Source of the DNA: Xanthostigma xanthostigma
Lineage: Eukaryota; Arthropoda; Insecta; Raphidioptera; Raphidiidae
NCBI GenBank assembly: GCA_963575645.1
Contig: OY754466.1
Location: 2,396,001-2,460,000, forward strand
DNA: 64,000 nt
Reading direction: 5' to 3'
Part shown: positions 42,480 to 53,329 of the stretch, piece by piece
Layout: each line of letters opens with the position of its first letter
Position numbering within the stretch: position 1 is the first letter of the stretch
The notes under the pieces: model-generated
The model's input: the letters and a program-made list of their open reading frames with translations, nothing else
Told to the model about the DNA's origin: nothing
Database searches by the model: none
Position numbers and translations under genes: made by a program

Positions 42480-43085
42480 CTTTATTGTTTTACAATAATA
42501 ACGCCCGTTTCTCGACTTTATCTCATAATAGACGCCAGTATTATTTACCATCTATATCACACTTCTGGTTATTTTCTGCATTTTTGACGTGATAACGTCT
42601 TATAAATTGATGAAACACCGGCTGCACGCACGAAAAAGTGTCACGTTCCGCCTGAGCCTGAGCGTGCAAGCGAGAGCGCGGTATAAGCGATAGAGAAGCA
42701 CGATCGGCCCAAGCGTCGACTTGTACGCATTTCAATGTTTCTTTATGACGTTATCACGTAAAACTATCGTCCGTAAACCGACTTTACAGACAACCATTTT
42801 TTTATTAAACTTCCACTTAATTAATAGCAATGGGCGAATGAAGGAATTTTAGGACATTAGGATAACGTAGGCAAATTTTGAATATAGGAGATTGACAGGT
42901 AATCGGCCATGATATTTATATCTGGAATTATTGAGGGAAACCATGGAAAACATCAACAAGATGGCCGGTACAGGAGTCACCATTTCTCGGCGAAAGGCAG
43001 CAGGAAAAAGTCCCGTCCACATCTGCCCCCGTCGGGATTCGAACCAGATACCTCCGGAAGACGAATCTAGTGCGCTCACCACTAA
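42480..43085 (-). mobile_element. tRNA-derived SINE interrupted by family B
   Basis: Minus-strand SINE: tail side AACGCCCGTTTCTCGAC at 42500, head with B box GGTTCGAATCCCGACGG (reverse of 43031-43047). Split at TTTTCTGCATTTT (42580) and resumed at AAACTTCCACTTAATTAAT (42807) by family B. Intact copies at 24966 and 43842 read TTTTCTACATTTTTAAAC straight through. Confidence 0.75.
42581..42803 (+). mobile_element. Family B, short copy inside SINE
   Basis: T5 then GACGTGATAACGTC; right end CGACTTTACAGACAACCA then T7. Interior GAAAAAGTGTCACGTTCCGC, GCGGTATAAGCGATAGAGAA. The empty site is known from other SINE copies, so the ends can be placed within the T tract. Confidence 0.85.
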
Positions 43086-43089
43086 CTTG

Positions 43090-43840
43090 GGGGTCGGGAA
43101 TACGTCATATTCGAGAAAATCTACTTCGGTTTTCCAAATTTTGGGAGTATATTCTCACTTTTTGACCTGAATTTTTCCATGATCTGATACCTTACTAATT
43201 GGCCAACCTTGCTGAAGCTAAAAACTACAAAATTTCCTGTTAGATTTTATGGTGTGTTAAAACTTACAATAAATAAAAAAAATAAAATAAAATCTCTTCA
43301 CATTAGTGTCACTATCATAAAAAAATACGCATTTCCGACCCCTAAGTGATAGTGGTTAAATCATTCCAAATTAGTCATAGTCATATAGTTTCTTCTCCCG
43401 ATAGGAATACGAGCAACTACCGGTCACCCCGTATAGAATCTATTTAATTGAACAACACTAATACATATATGAAAAAATGTTATAGTTATTGAGTTACCGC
43501 AACAACTGTCTGATGTGGATGAGATGGCTGGTCATTGGTCATGATGAGACTAACATCTTCTGATGTTTCTCGCTTCACTCGATATTTTTGTCCATTTGTT
43601 TTCTTGTAACGAGTAATATGATATCACCGGAATAACTAAGGTATACGTGGCGAACTGTAAAAGGTCTGTATCGTATGTATAATCAATAATCTATAGGTAA
43701 CTGGTCTATATTTATAACAAGCAAAGGATGTTAACATAAGATAGTTGTGGCGTCTCCCGTGGGAATGTTTTATCTTCCAGAGCAATAATTAGTTGAAACG
43801 AACAGCATACACATTACAACAATATAACTATAATAATAAT
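43090..43840. other. Unassigned sequence
   Basis: No feature recognised. Confidence 0.3.
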
Positions 43841-43841
43841 A

Positions 43842-44118
43842 ATGCATTTAACGTCCGTTTCTCGACTTTATGTCATAACAGACGCCATTCGCACCATTAC
43901 TATTTACCATCTATCACACTTCTCGTTATTTTCTACATTTTTAAACGTCAACTTAATCGATAGCAATGGGCGAATGAAGAAATTTTTAGAATTAAGGTAA
44001 GGTAGGCAAATTTTGAGTATAAGAGTTTGACAGGTAATCAGCAATGGCCTTGAATAAGGAACCATCTCGATATTTATATGAAATTATTGAAGGAAAGCGT
44101 GAAAAACCTCAACAAGAT
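43842..44118 (-). mobile_element. tRNA-derived SINE, head missing
   Basis: From the tail (AACGTCCGTTTCTCGACTTT) through CATTCGCACCATTACTATTT, AATGGGCGAATGAAGAAATT, GGCCTTGAATAAGGAACCAT to GTGAAAAACCTCAACAAGAT. The tRNA-like head is absent; family F begins at once. Confidence 0.7.
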
Positions 44119-44124
44119 TCAATA

Positions 44125-44338
44125 TGTTTAAATAAATAAAATTGTCGATCAATTTTTTTTCAGACCATATATTGACAAATTGACAAAAAATAATATAAAA
44201 ATATTTTATATTTTTATATTATTTTTTGTCTATTATATATTGACAAAAATAATATAAAAATATTTTTATGGTTTGAAAAAAATTGGTCGACAATTTTATT
44301 TATTTGAAGAGTTCTATTCAGACGTTAATCTAAGATTT
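44125..44338. mobile_element. Foldback element (family F), core deleted
   Basis: AAATAAAATTGTCGATCAAT, TTTTTCAGACCATATATTGA is mirrored by AAAAATTGGTCGACAATTTT; the centre is only ATATTTTTATATTATTTTTG repeats. The outer GAGTTCTATTCAGACGTTAA is present. Confidence 0.65.
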
Positions 44339-44344
44339 GAATGT

Positions 44345-45320
44345 TCAATATGATATTTGCAATTTGTTGTCATGGTTACCTACAGAATATGTTCCACGTC
44401 ATGTAAAAATTAATCAAAGCTTGCCGAACTAGTTTATTTCTGACAGATCCATAAAACAAAAGAGCGGCTGATTTTTTTTTATTTTCAAAATATTTACGAA
44501 ACTATAAAGTTTAGAAAAAACAATTTTTAACGAAACTTTCTCGAAAAAATAAATAGAATAATAAGTCGTTATGAAAAGTATACCATTATATAAAAAACAC
44601 CGTTTGAGCATATATCTCTTCTGCGCATGCGCCGATTTACCCCAAAAACAATAGGGCTCTTCGTATTTGAATACCAAACATCCTCCCAAAATTTGGTTTC
44701 AATCCGCTCATCCGTTTGATCTGTATCGTGTTCACAGACTAACAGACGCACAGCGTTTTTCCAAAAATATGTTTTTTGGATTCGGGGGACCTCAAAACGA
44801 ATAGATATTGTAAAATTTTTGAAAAATGTTTTTTGACCTAAACTAGTACCATTCCCCACTTGTGGGTTGGAATTGTAAAAGTGTCAATCTAATCCCAAAG
44901 TGTCGGACCTGCTTAAATCGGTTTCACATAGTGGTAACCATCCACTATCCATATAAATAAAGATCAACTACTAAGCGTCGCTTTCAAAAACAGATTTCAA
45001 GTCAACTATCAGAATAAAATGGGTGTAGCGGTGTGATTATTCGACCTACGGACTATTCGTGTGCAGAAACCGGTCCTAAACAAGGCACCCTTGTGTGCAT
45101 AATACATACTATGTACGTAAGTAATCCAGGACATCTATTTCATCAGAGCCTGTTAAAATATGTTTAAGCCATTTATAAATTAACTGCGAGTTTGTGTTCC
45201 TACAATTAATCACCGCCAAGAAGAAATTTAGATGTCTACTGTAAATATATCAAAAACATTTATCCACGTTACAGAATTATTAGTATTTAGATGAGTTTAG
45301 TTACAGTTAGTAATTATAAT
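44345..45320. other. Mostly unassigned; possible LINE 3' tail
   Basis: CCAAAATTTGGTTTCAATCC, GCTCATCCGTTTGATCTGTA, CACAGACTAACAGACGCAC (44686-44755) resembles the 3' UTR style of insect non-LTR elements. Overlapping short frames at 44429-44859 are not convincing. Confidence 0.35.
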
Positions 45321-45418
45321 ATATTGTTTATAGTAGCTACTGTTTGCTACAATTGTTAAGAAACACCCATTGTTACAATGCTATCAACATAGAAAAATTA
45401 GTTTATTTTTTCAAACAA

Positions 45419-45491
45419 TGTCACCGTCGGGATACGAACCCCGAATCTTTCCACTCTCGCGGCGGACTGTGTTACATTACACTACAGTGAC
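45419..45491 (-). tRNA. tRNA-like sequence, left arm
   Basis: Identical to the right-arm copy, in opposite orientation. See 45866-45938 for the fold. Confidence 0.5.
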
Positions 45492-45865
45492 ACAACTATC
45501 AAACTATCATTCTAATATTTATAGCATTGGTAACTGATTTTTTCACATCATGCGAGAGCCAATTAAATTAGTTAACGCTTGATATGAACCATTACAGTAG
45601 TGAGAGCTATGAGTAAATATTAAAAGGATTGTTTCATCCATAAGAAACAAGAAGTTTCCACTATTAACTGTCCTGACGATATAGAAAAGACGTCTATGAC
45701 TTGGGATTATTTAATGTAAGGAAACAATTTCACCTTTGATTCACTCATAGCTCTCACTACTGTAATGGTTCATATCTAGCGTTAACTAGTTTAATTGGCT
45801 CTCGCATGATGTGAAAAAATCAGTTACCAATGCTATAAATATTAGAATGATAGTTTGATAGTTGT

Positions 45866-45938
45866 GTCACTGTAGTGTAATGTAACACAGTCCGCCGCGA
45901 GAGTGGAAAGATTCGGGGTTCGTATCCCGACGGTGACA
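45866..45938 (+). tRNA. tRNA-like sequence, right arm
   Basis: 73 bases fold as a cloverleaf: acceptor GTCACTG/CGGTGAC (7 pairs, one G-T), D arm GTGT-AATGTA-ACAC, anticodon arm TCCGC-CGCGAGA-GTGGA, T arm TCGGG-GTTCGTAT-CCCGA. The anticodon position would read CGA, but base 33 is G rather than T and the T loop has 8 bases. These faults argue for a pseudogene or SINE head, although the stems are well kept. Confidence 0.55.
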
Positions 45939-46111
45939 TTGTTTGAAAAAATAAACTAATTTTTCTATGTTGATAGCATTGTAACAATGGGTGTTTCTTA
46001 ACAATTGTAGCAAACAGTAGCTACTATAAACAAGAATTATTAGTGTATATTAATTTTTTTCATTCTTATACCAGACTACAAAAAAAGGTTATATTTTTTA
46101 TGCTTGTTCAG

Positions 46112-46454
46112 TAGAGCTGTAACAAACCGTATGTATTCGTTACTGAGTAACGGGTACATCGTCTGACTCGAAGTAACGAATCATTACTTAGAAATTCATT
46201 TCGTTACTCGCATCTGTCGTATCCATGTCAGTTCGACTCGTTTGATGCGGTTATACGTTAGAACGAAGTCATATCGTATCACGTATGCGACGCGCCTCGA
46301 TGCGATGGTACATGCTTGATGCTGTTAGTACACGATTGTATGTCGTATGGAAAGTAACGAGTAACGTAACGATACGAAAGTAACGGGTACCTACTGGTTC
46401 TTTAAGTAACGAATACATACGGGTACACAATTTCTCGTTACTTTTACAGCTCTA
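46112..46454. mobile_element. hAT-type MITE with perfect 8-bp target duplication
   Basis: Ends TAGAGCTGTAA and TTACAGCTCTA(reverse: TTTTACAGCTCTA). TTGTTCAG flanks both sides exactly (46104-46111 and 46455-46462). Subterminal GTATTCGTTACT and AGTAACGAATAC are inverted, and GTAACG-type motifs repeat throughout. No coding sequence. Confidence 0.85.
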
Positions 46455-46462
46455 TTGTTCAG

Positions 46463-46878
46463 CCATAACTTTTCGAGGGGTTGACTGATTTGAAAAATGT
46501 CGATGCCATCTTGTTCAAAATATTAACAGAACAGTCTCACATATTTTTTTTATTAAAGTCGGTTCAGTCGTTTTCAACGTAGATTAAAAAGAATGGATTG
46601 CTTTTATGTTTAAAAAAAATCGGCGTGTTTCGACCTGGAATAATAGGCTATTAAAAAATCAATGAAATACGAGTCTATAAATGTGATAATAACTTGAAAT
46701 AACTTCAAAATAACACACAGCGCAACATAAACGTAGCTAGTTTACAGACGAAGTGACGTCACGCATGAATCCAACATGGCGAACAGCGTTTTTTATTTAG
46801 GAAAAACAGATTAAAAAAAATACAATTCTTAAAATTGAATTATAATATTTATATTACATTATTATGAATAGAAATCAA
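46463..46878. other. Unassigned sequence
   Basis: No feature recognised apart from AGTGACGTCACGCATGAATC (46751), which resembles the start of the 120-bp unit at 15253. Confidence 0.3.
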
Positions 46879-46879
46879 C

Positions 46880-47285
46880 ACCGAGCGGGTGGCGTAGTGG
46901 TGAGAGCACTAGACTAGAGGTAGCAGGTTCGAATCCCGGCGGGGGCAGATGTGAGCGGGTCTATTTCCTGCTCCCTTTCGTCGAGAAATGGTTGTTCCTG
47001 TACCGGCCATCTTTTTGAGGTCTTCCATGGTTTCCCTCAATAATTCCAGATAAATATCGAGATGGTTCCTCATTCAAGCCCGTGGCAAACTCTTATGCTC
47101 AAAATTTGCCTACCTTATCCTAATGTCCTAAAATTCCTTTATTCGCCCATTGCTATTATTTAGTTGAAGTTCAAAAAATGTAGAAAAAAAACGGGAAGTA
47201 TGATAGATGGAAAATAGTAATGGTGCGAATGGCATCTGTTATGATATAAAGTCGAGAAACGGACGTTAAACGCATTAATATTATT
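46880..47285 (+). mobile_element. tRNA-derived SINE, most complete copy
   Basis: Head with A box GGTGGCGTAGTGGTGAGAGC and B box GGTTCGAATCCCGGC at the spacing needed for RNA polymerase III; body CTGTACCGGCCATC, CCATGGTTTCCCTCAATAAT, AAATATCGAGATGGTTCC; tail GAGAAACGGACGTTAAACGC then TAATATTATTG. Other copies: 22191, 24966, 42480, 43842 and a fragment at 58262. Confidence 0.8.
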
Positions 47286-47340
47286 GTTCTGAATGTATAC
47301 ATTTCTCGTTTGATTTTGACAAAATATATCAAGAATATCA

Positions 47341-47936
47341 TTATATATTAATACGCTAAGGTTAAAGATATTTTCCTCCCTTTTTAGAAAAAACCTCACA
47401 ATTTCTCCACATAAATTATATATCATTTTACAGATAATTGCTTGCTCTACTGACATCGACAACTAAAAAAATTATTATTGCTTTGTTTTTGTAAATTAAT
47501 TAAAATACAGCAACGCTGAACAACGTCTGCCATCTGACGGCTTTAATTTTGAAACAACGTCAACACTTCGATCTGTCATCTGACCTTCATATTGTAATAC
47601 AACAGACACAACACTGCATACTGCCATCTGACGGTTTTAATTTTGAAACAGCGAGCAACGCTGAACAACGTCACAGCAATGCTGCATGATGCCATCTGAC
47701 GGCTTAGCTCAACGCTTTTGCTACTTGCGTCTCTATACCTATGACAATTTTAGTAAAATATTTCTTCGATCTGTCATCTGAGCTTCATATTGTAATACAA
47801 CAAAAAGAAGAACGTTATAAGCAGTGTGCAAAATTAGAAACGAATTGAATACCTGCAATCATATTTAAAAAAAATGTTTGTAAAGTGATAATTATTATAC
47901 TTATTTAGTGCGAATAATTCGCACAGGTCACACTAG
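47341..47936 (+). mobile_element. Helitron-like family D, complete copy
   Basis: 5' TATATTAATACGCTAAGG; 3' hairpin GCGAATAATTCGC, then ACAGGTCACA and CTAG (47933-47936) before T. The terminal hairpin has five perfect pairs. Three CTGCCATCTGACGG-type modules lie inside. No coding sequence. Confidence 0.75.
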
Positions 47937-47939
47937 TAT

Positions 47940-48552
47940 ATGTATTATTAGATTTTTTCTTAGATTGTGCAAAATAGTCTATTGTGGTTCCGGGCTGAGT
48001 CAAGTCGATTCCGGGCGCGTTCTGCTTTAGAGCAGTAATAATTATAAAATGTTAAATTATTTCATTCATAAAACATGTGCATACATACAACAGACAACAT
48101 CCTACACCGTTTGAATAAATTAATTTGCATAATATTATGTACACACTTGTTGCAATATTAATTCCTACCAATTATACTACTATGTATACAGTTCCCTTGA
48201 CCGCTGTTTTAAGCAATATACAGCTTACCTTGATTTTATCTGCTTTCTGGATCCATTCTCTCACATCAAACAGAACATTGGCAGTTTACAGGTAGCTTAG
48301 CTGTGTATACGTTAGCTGCAGCTAAGGTCACAACAGGAAATTGTCATTCTCGGGCAACGCCGGGTAAGTATGACCAGTTTTACGTATATATTCATTGCAG
48401 TAATCATCAGTTGCGTTGGTTTACAAGCTTTTGGTTAAAATTATTGGCACATTTCACTTCACTGTGATCACTTTAATGTTCTCAAAATTTGATTAAAATT
48501 ATATATTTCATATGACAATATTTTCTTGGTACTTTTCAGTAGTCGGGTTTTA
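47940..48552. other. Unassigned sequence
   Basis: No feature recognised. Confidence 0.3.
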
Positions 48553-48553
48553 G

Positions 48554-48812
48554 TTTTTGACGTGATAACGTCTTATAAATTGATGAAACACCGGCTGCAC
48601 GCACGAAAAAGTGTCACGTTCCGCCTGAGCCTGAGCGTGCAAGCGAGAGCGCGGTATAAGCGATAGAGAGGCACGATCGGCCCAAGCGTCGGCTTGTACG
48701 CATTTCTCTCTCTTCTCGCGTGACGTCAGAGAGTTCATCAATGTTTCTTTATGACGTTATCACGTAAAACTATCGTCCGTAAACCGACTTTACAGACAAC
48801 CGTTTTTTTTTT
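48554..48812 (+). mobile_element. Family B, short copy
   Basis: T5 then GACGTGATAACGTC; right end ACGTTATCACGT, CGACTTTACAGACAACCG and T10. Closest to the 42581 copy; it has about 35 extra bases (TCTCTCTTCTCGCGTGACG) near the right end. Confidence 0.8.
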
Positions 48813-49200
48813 GTGTAACATAAAAAGCGTTCAGAATATATTATATTTGTTATTCGAGGAGCCTTAAGCATAAAACAAGAGACTGTCGTTCAGAAAATTC
48901 AGTACGAAAAGAAAATCACTTGGAAGAACAAATAAATCACTCGAAAGTAAAGAAAAAGTTTGATAGTCGTTTACAAAAACGATTTAACTCAGAATAGGAA
49001 AGGAGAAGATTTATACTATTTGACAGAAGATAGAACACAGGTAGAGTGGGTTGTGTTGTTTAACAAACACTTATTCTATCCCCACGACAAAACATTTACA
49101 TACAGGCGCGTTGTTGAAACTAGAGTTGAAGAATAAATAACTTCACGATGAGAAAATCACTGTGACCAGTCGTCTAAAATGATCACTGTGATCTGCCAAG
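48813..49200. other. Unassigned sequence
   Basis: No feature recognised. Confidence 0.3.
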
Positions 49201-49204
49201 ATAG

Positions 49205-49870
49205 AGTGAGATCCCAGAGCCGCCAGACACAACCTATTTTTAAATAAATGAAACCTTATGTTTAGAGTAGTGTTTTATGTACTTAGAACGCTTGGCGTAC
49301 CTCCATCATTGAGTCTGTGACAAATGTACAGGTACCAGGTGAGAAAGGTGAGTAAAAATAAGAGTCACTTAATTTAAATTTAAATGGCTGATATTTATAT
49401 ATGTTTTGTAAAATATCACTATAAATTAGTATCCAGTATCGCCAGTCACTTTCCGCTGACCACAACTTCTGACAGACGCTTAAAGCTCAGAGAAAAATTA
49501 ATGAACTTCACTTATTTTTAAATGCTTGATTTTGTATATATGTTATTCAGACAACTATTACAAAATTATATTTCAACAGCCAGACAAATTGTAATGACCA
49601 AACATCCCCCCAGACGTGTAAATAGTCAGCTGTTAGTATATTATGAGCGCGAGAGCTTTATGACTATTTTTTACGTCTGGGGGGATGTTTGGTCATTACA
49701 ATTTGTCTGGCTGTTGAAATATAATTTTGTAATAGTTGTCTGAATAACATATATAAAAATCAAGCATTTAAAAATAAGTGAAGTTCATTGATTTTTCTCT
49801 GAGCTTTAAAGCGTCTGTCAGAAGTTGTGGTCAGCGGAAAGTGACTCACGATACTGGATACTAATTGTGA
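49205..49870. mobile_element. Large foldback (family P), right arm truncated
   Basis: Same element as 59465-60375. Left outer arm AGAGCCGCCAGACACAACCT onward; the central arms (CAGCCAGACAAATTGTAATG, CCAAACATCCCCCCAGACGT) are mirrored; the right arm stops near GATACTGGATACTAATTG. Short open frames here are a by-product of the palindrome. Confidence 0.8.
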
Positions 49871-49899
49871 AGTGAACGCGTGAAAGCCATCGTGAAATC

Positions 49900-50492
49900 T
49901 AGCACCACATCACGCTTGAAACCTATAGTTAGGCTCTCTGCTTGCTCTGAGCAAAAACCAATCAGGGAACAGTATCTTGCCATGTGGATGACTTGATCAA
50001 ACACCAACATTGTGCCATGGTGTGTGTTCTGGTTCAGAGCATATATGGTACCCTCTATATTGCTAACACAGATCGGGAGAAAGACTTAAACACTACGATG
50101 TCTCACTTATACTCGTGAATGGATGGGCGTCAGTTTGCACATGGAACTAAGCTGTGAAAGGGAGATGGCTTGCTCTATTCCACTTACTAATTGCCCCACT
50201 ACAGATGCGACTCTTGCGCACAACGGGTCAAGTGAAAAGAGATAGATACAGTCATTTGCTGTCTCACTTCATGGGCCACGCTTCCACTTACGGCCACTAG
50301 CGATATAGAAGTTATTAAATATATGGTTCATTTTTCCACTTTTGTTACCTTTCTAACTGTCACTGCGCGCGTACCAGATCCATCCACAAAGCAAGCTTAA
50401 AAAGACGTCTGTTGTGAAGCGAACACATGAAAGCAATTAAGGAAACCAGCAGTTAAATCTAGCAAGGAATCTAGCCTCGTGTGCAGCGGCCT
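49900..50492 (+). mobile_element. Family G TIR element with nested MITE
   Basis: GCAAAAACCAATCAGGGAAC, AGTATCTTGCCATGTGG and the right end AATCTAGCCTCGTGTGCAGC match family G. It is split at TTCAGAGC (about 50040) and resumed at CACTTTTGTTACC (50337) by the MITE at 50042-50330; the 18490-18520 region of the other copy shows the sequence without it. The left terminus is not preserved. Confidence 0.65.
50042..50330. mobile_element. MITE with CTATATTGCTA ends, copy 2
   Basis: Left CCTCTATATTGCTAACA and right CTAGCGATATAGAAG inverted; interior as in 14205-14513. Nested in family G. Confidence 0.65.
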
Positions 50493-51478
50493 TAAAGCCG
50501 AATTCGTGTATATTGCGCCGACGAGTTTGGATGACAGAAAGTCAGGAAGTATTAACAGTATAATGAAACGTCTAAGCCGTAAAGACTTGACACTGTGTAT
50601 TAATTAACACACAACGAAATCAGAATATGTATACAGCGAAGAAACAGACATATATACAAGGGTGTAGACGGTAGAGAGTGTAGGCAGTTTAGCATGCACG
50701 TGTATTGTGTGCAGTGTAGGCGGGTTTATAAGCAAACGAGATCTGGCACAGTCGTTATCTTTCCACTCCGCGCGCTGCAACAGTTTCTGCAGATTATACT
50801 TTATACTCGCACCGTACCCAGGACGAGAAACGCACGACGACATTACACAGGGTTGCGATTCTCGAACGCACGAGGATAATGGTTCATTTGAAGAACAACT
50901 AAATGCAATTTTTTGTTGAGATGGGAGTAAATAGTTATTGGCGTAACTTGTAGTCTAAGTCATTCATCGCGCTGACAGGTCATGACTTAGCCTACAAGTT
51001 GCGCCCATAATTTTATTCAACAATTGCGCGTTATTCATGTTTTAATTATAATGAGATGTTGTAAATATCTATTTATTTCTTTATTAAAAAAAACTGTCAA
51101 TACTAACAGCACCAAACAGCACGATTCAATGTTTTGGTTTGAGGTTAGCCGGTTATGAATAAACTCCATGTCGAAAACATTCGGCCTCTCAATTTTAGTC
51201 TCAATGGGTAACAACAGGGAGTTGTTGTTACCTACTATTTCGTTACGACTCAGAAAATAGTTACGTTTATTTTCATTACTCCACAATGGCCGAGCTAGTA
51301 GGAATCTTCATTGAGTTATGACAAGTAATTGTCACCAGTCGGTAAATGGCTATTTAGGGTTCGGTTTTTAGGCATGATAAAACATGAACAACGCGCATGA
51401 GTTGAATAACAGTATATTACACCACAAGGGCCGAAATGTTGATATTCTTGCACTGCGCGCCATGATGCCCTCAGCTTA
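50493..51478. other. Unassigned sequence apart from the hairpin at 50939
   Basis: Overlapping short frames at 50604-50919 on both strands have no known domain. Region 50500-50900 is more GC-rich than average. No gene is called. Confidence 0.3.
50939..51008. repeat. Small hairpin, 23-bp arms
   Basis: GGCGTAACTTGTAGTCTAAG is mirrored by CTTAGCCTACAAGTTGCGCC with a short centre. Confidence 0.7.
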
Positions 51479-51479
51479 G

Positions 51480-51950
51480 TGAATATATTAAGAGAAAAAG
51501 AGTTACGTTTCGTGTATTGGAAGTTGAGAGGTTGATATAAGTTAGTGAGTGCGACAAAGACGGAGCATAATCGAAATTCTTTTTTTTTTTGGACAACTAT
51601 TTGACGAATAAAATGAAAACAATTGTTTTTGTATCAAAAATACATTTCATCGAATTTTGATAAATTTCGTAACGGGAAATAATGTAGGTTAGTTAATATT
51701 AAATCCTTTTAAATGTATTATAAATTATGCTAATATATATACATATTTTGCCTATTAATTAATCAAAAATTACATTTTAAACATTTCGTCTTTGTAGATA
51801 TGTGCTAGAGAGTGAGGTTATATTGTGCCGTTAAATCAGGATGTCAAATCAAAATTAGGTGATAGATTATCGAATATTATTGTATCATTATTATATATGG
51901 CAGGAAGAAGTTTTACTTCAGTCGTGTGATCTAAAGCACACTCGCTTTTT
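51480..51950 (+). mobile_element. GAAGTAAAACTTC element, left-truncated
   Basis: From AAGAGTTACGTTTCGTGTAT through AGTGCGACAAAGACGGAGCA to GAAGAAGTTTTACTTCAGTC, GTGTGATCTAAAGCACACTC. It matches 1330-1800 closely; the left end is missing. Confidence 0.65.
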
Positions 51951-51959
51951 TTTCTTTAC

Positions 51960-52560
51960 TGTCGCATCAGTGCGTGTAATCCCCCCAATGCGTAAATGTT
52001 AAACTTTCTGCTTTCCAAATGATGCCGAAAGTATGTACTTTCGGTCGAGGTATAAAGAAAATAATTTTAATATCCATGCGGAGTGTCTATAAACAGATCT
52101 CATCAGGTACTCCACCCTCGATAGTAAGCAGCTTTTATTTAAAACTTTTTGTCCCTGCAAAATTTTGAGATACAAAAACGGCACGTTTAAAATGGGACAC
52201 CCAGTGTAATCTGTATTTTCTCTATCTAAGAAATAGGTTAAAAAGAATAAAAATAAATGAATTGAGATATTTGTTATTCTTCACTATTTATGTCGCGTCA
52301 TCAGTATTAGTTAATTCCGGAAGTTAAACCTTCGAAATGTAATCTAATAAATCAATGCTTATAAAAGCGGGAACAGTTCCAACGGCCGTTGTAGCCACAC
52401 TGTTTTACTTGTTTGATTCAATAGAACGTGGGAAAATAATGGATAAAATTGTCTGTACGCCAAACAATAAATGAAATTAAGTATTTTGGTATAACGCCTT
52501 TACAACCGGCGAAACTTTTTTTGTTTCTGATTATTTACGGACCAAAGAATCTAGAAAAAT
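51960..52560. other. Dispersed TACTTTCGGCATCA-type repeat, then unassigned
   Basis: 51965-52060 (GCATCAGTGCGTGTAATCCC, GATGCCGAAAGTATGTACTT, TCGGTCGAGGTATAAAG) is the third copy of the repeat at 17338 and 28415. The rest is unassigned. Confidence 0.4.
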
Positions 52561-53210
52561 TAATTGTGTGCTTTAGACCACACGACTGAAGTAAAACTTC
52601 TTCCTGCAATAATTATTTTAAATATATTTATTAAGAATAATGCGTAAATACCTTAAATTAGCTCATGTTAAATTCATAAACGAACAATAATATGCAGTCG
52701 GTTCGTCTCAAAGTTTATCGAACACAATATAACCTCACTCTGTAGCACATATCTACAAAATATAATTTTTGATTAATTAATAGCCAAAATATGTATATAT
52801 ATTTATTAGCATAATTTATAATACATTTAAAAGGATTTATTAACTAACCTACATTATTTGCCGTTACAAAATGCAGCAAAATTCGATGAAATGTATTTTT
52901 GATACAAAAAAAAAACAGTTGTTTTCATTTTAAACGTCAAATAGTTGTATTAATGCTTCGTCTTTGTCGCACTCACTAACTTATATCTCCCTCTCAACTT
53001 AATGCTCCGTCTTTGTCGCGCTCACTAACTTATATCTCCCTCTCAACTCCGATGATGCACTTCCGTAAACGATTTCGTCAGGCATCGCGATGATGCACTT
53101 CCGTTATCGATTTCGTTAGGCATCGCGATGATGCACTTCCGTAAACGATTTCGTCAGGCATTTACCAGCTTACTCCCCAAGTCAAGCGTGTCTAAAGAAG
53201 TTTTACTTCA
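52560..53210 (-). mobile_element. GAAGTAAAACTTC element with internal tandem duplications
   Basis: Minus-strand counterpart of 1207-1800, ending TCTAAAGAAGTTTTACTTCA at 53210. It has two copies of a roughly 48-bp unit (CCGTCTTTGTCGC, CACTAACTTATATCTCCCTC; about 52950-53048) and three of a 38-bp unit (GATGATGCACTTCCG; 53051, 53089, 53127) where the 1207 copy has one. Confidence 0.7.
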
Positions 53211-53329
53211 AAAATTGTGTACCTCTGCTTAATTGTGAAAATAACTCGCGCGAAATAACCGTGCGAAGCCGGTTGCGTTCACAAAAATTTATTTGTTTCG
53301 CGGCAAATAAAAAATGTCGCCCGTTTAGA

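Larger units (their letters stand above)
45324..46033. repeat. 710-bp inverted repeat with tRNA-like sequence in each arm
   Basis: Arms of about 290 bp (45324-45616 and 45746-46033), nearly identical, around a unique centre of about 130 bp. They start TTGTTTATAGTAGCTACTGT and end in its reverse. Each arm contains the same 73-base tRNA-like sequence and an A/T-rich stretch. The high arm identity implies a recent inverted duplication or ongoing arm correction. Confidence 0.9.
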
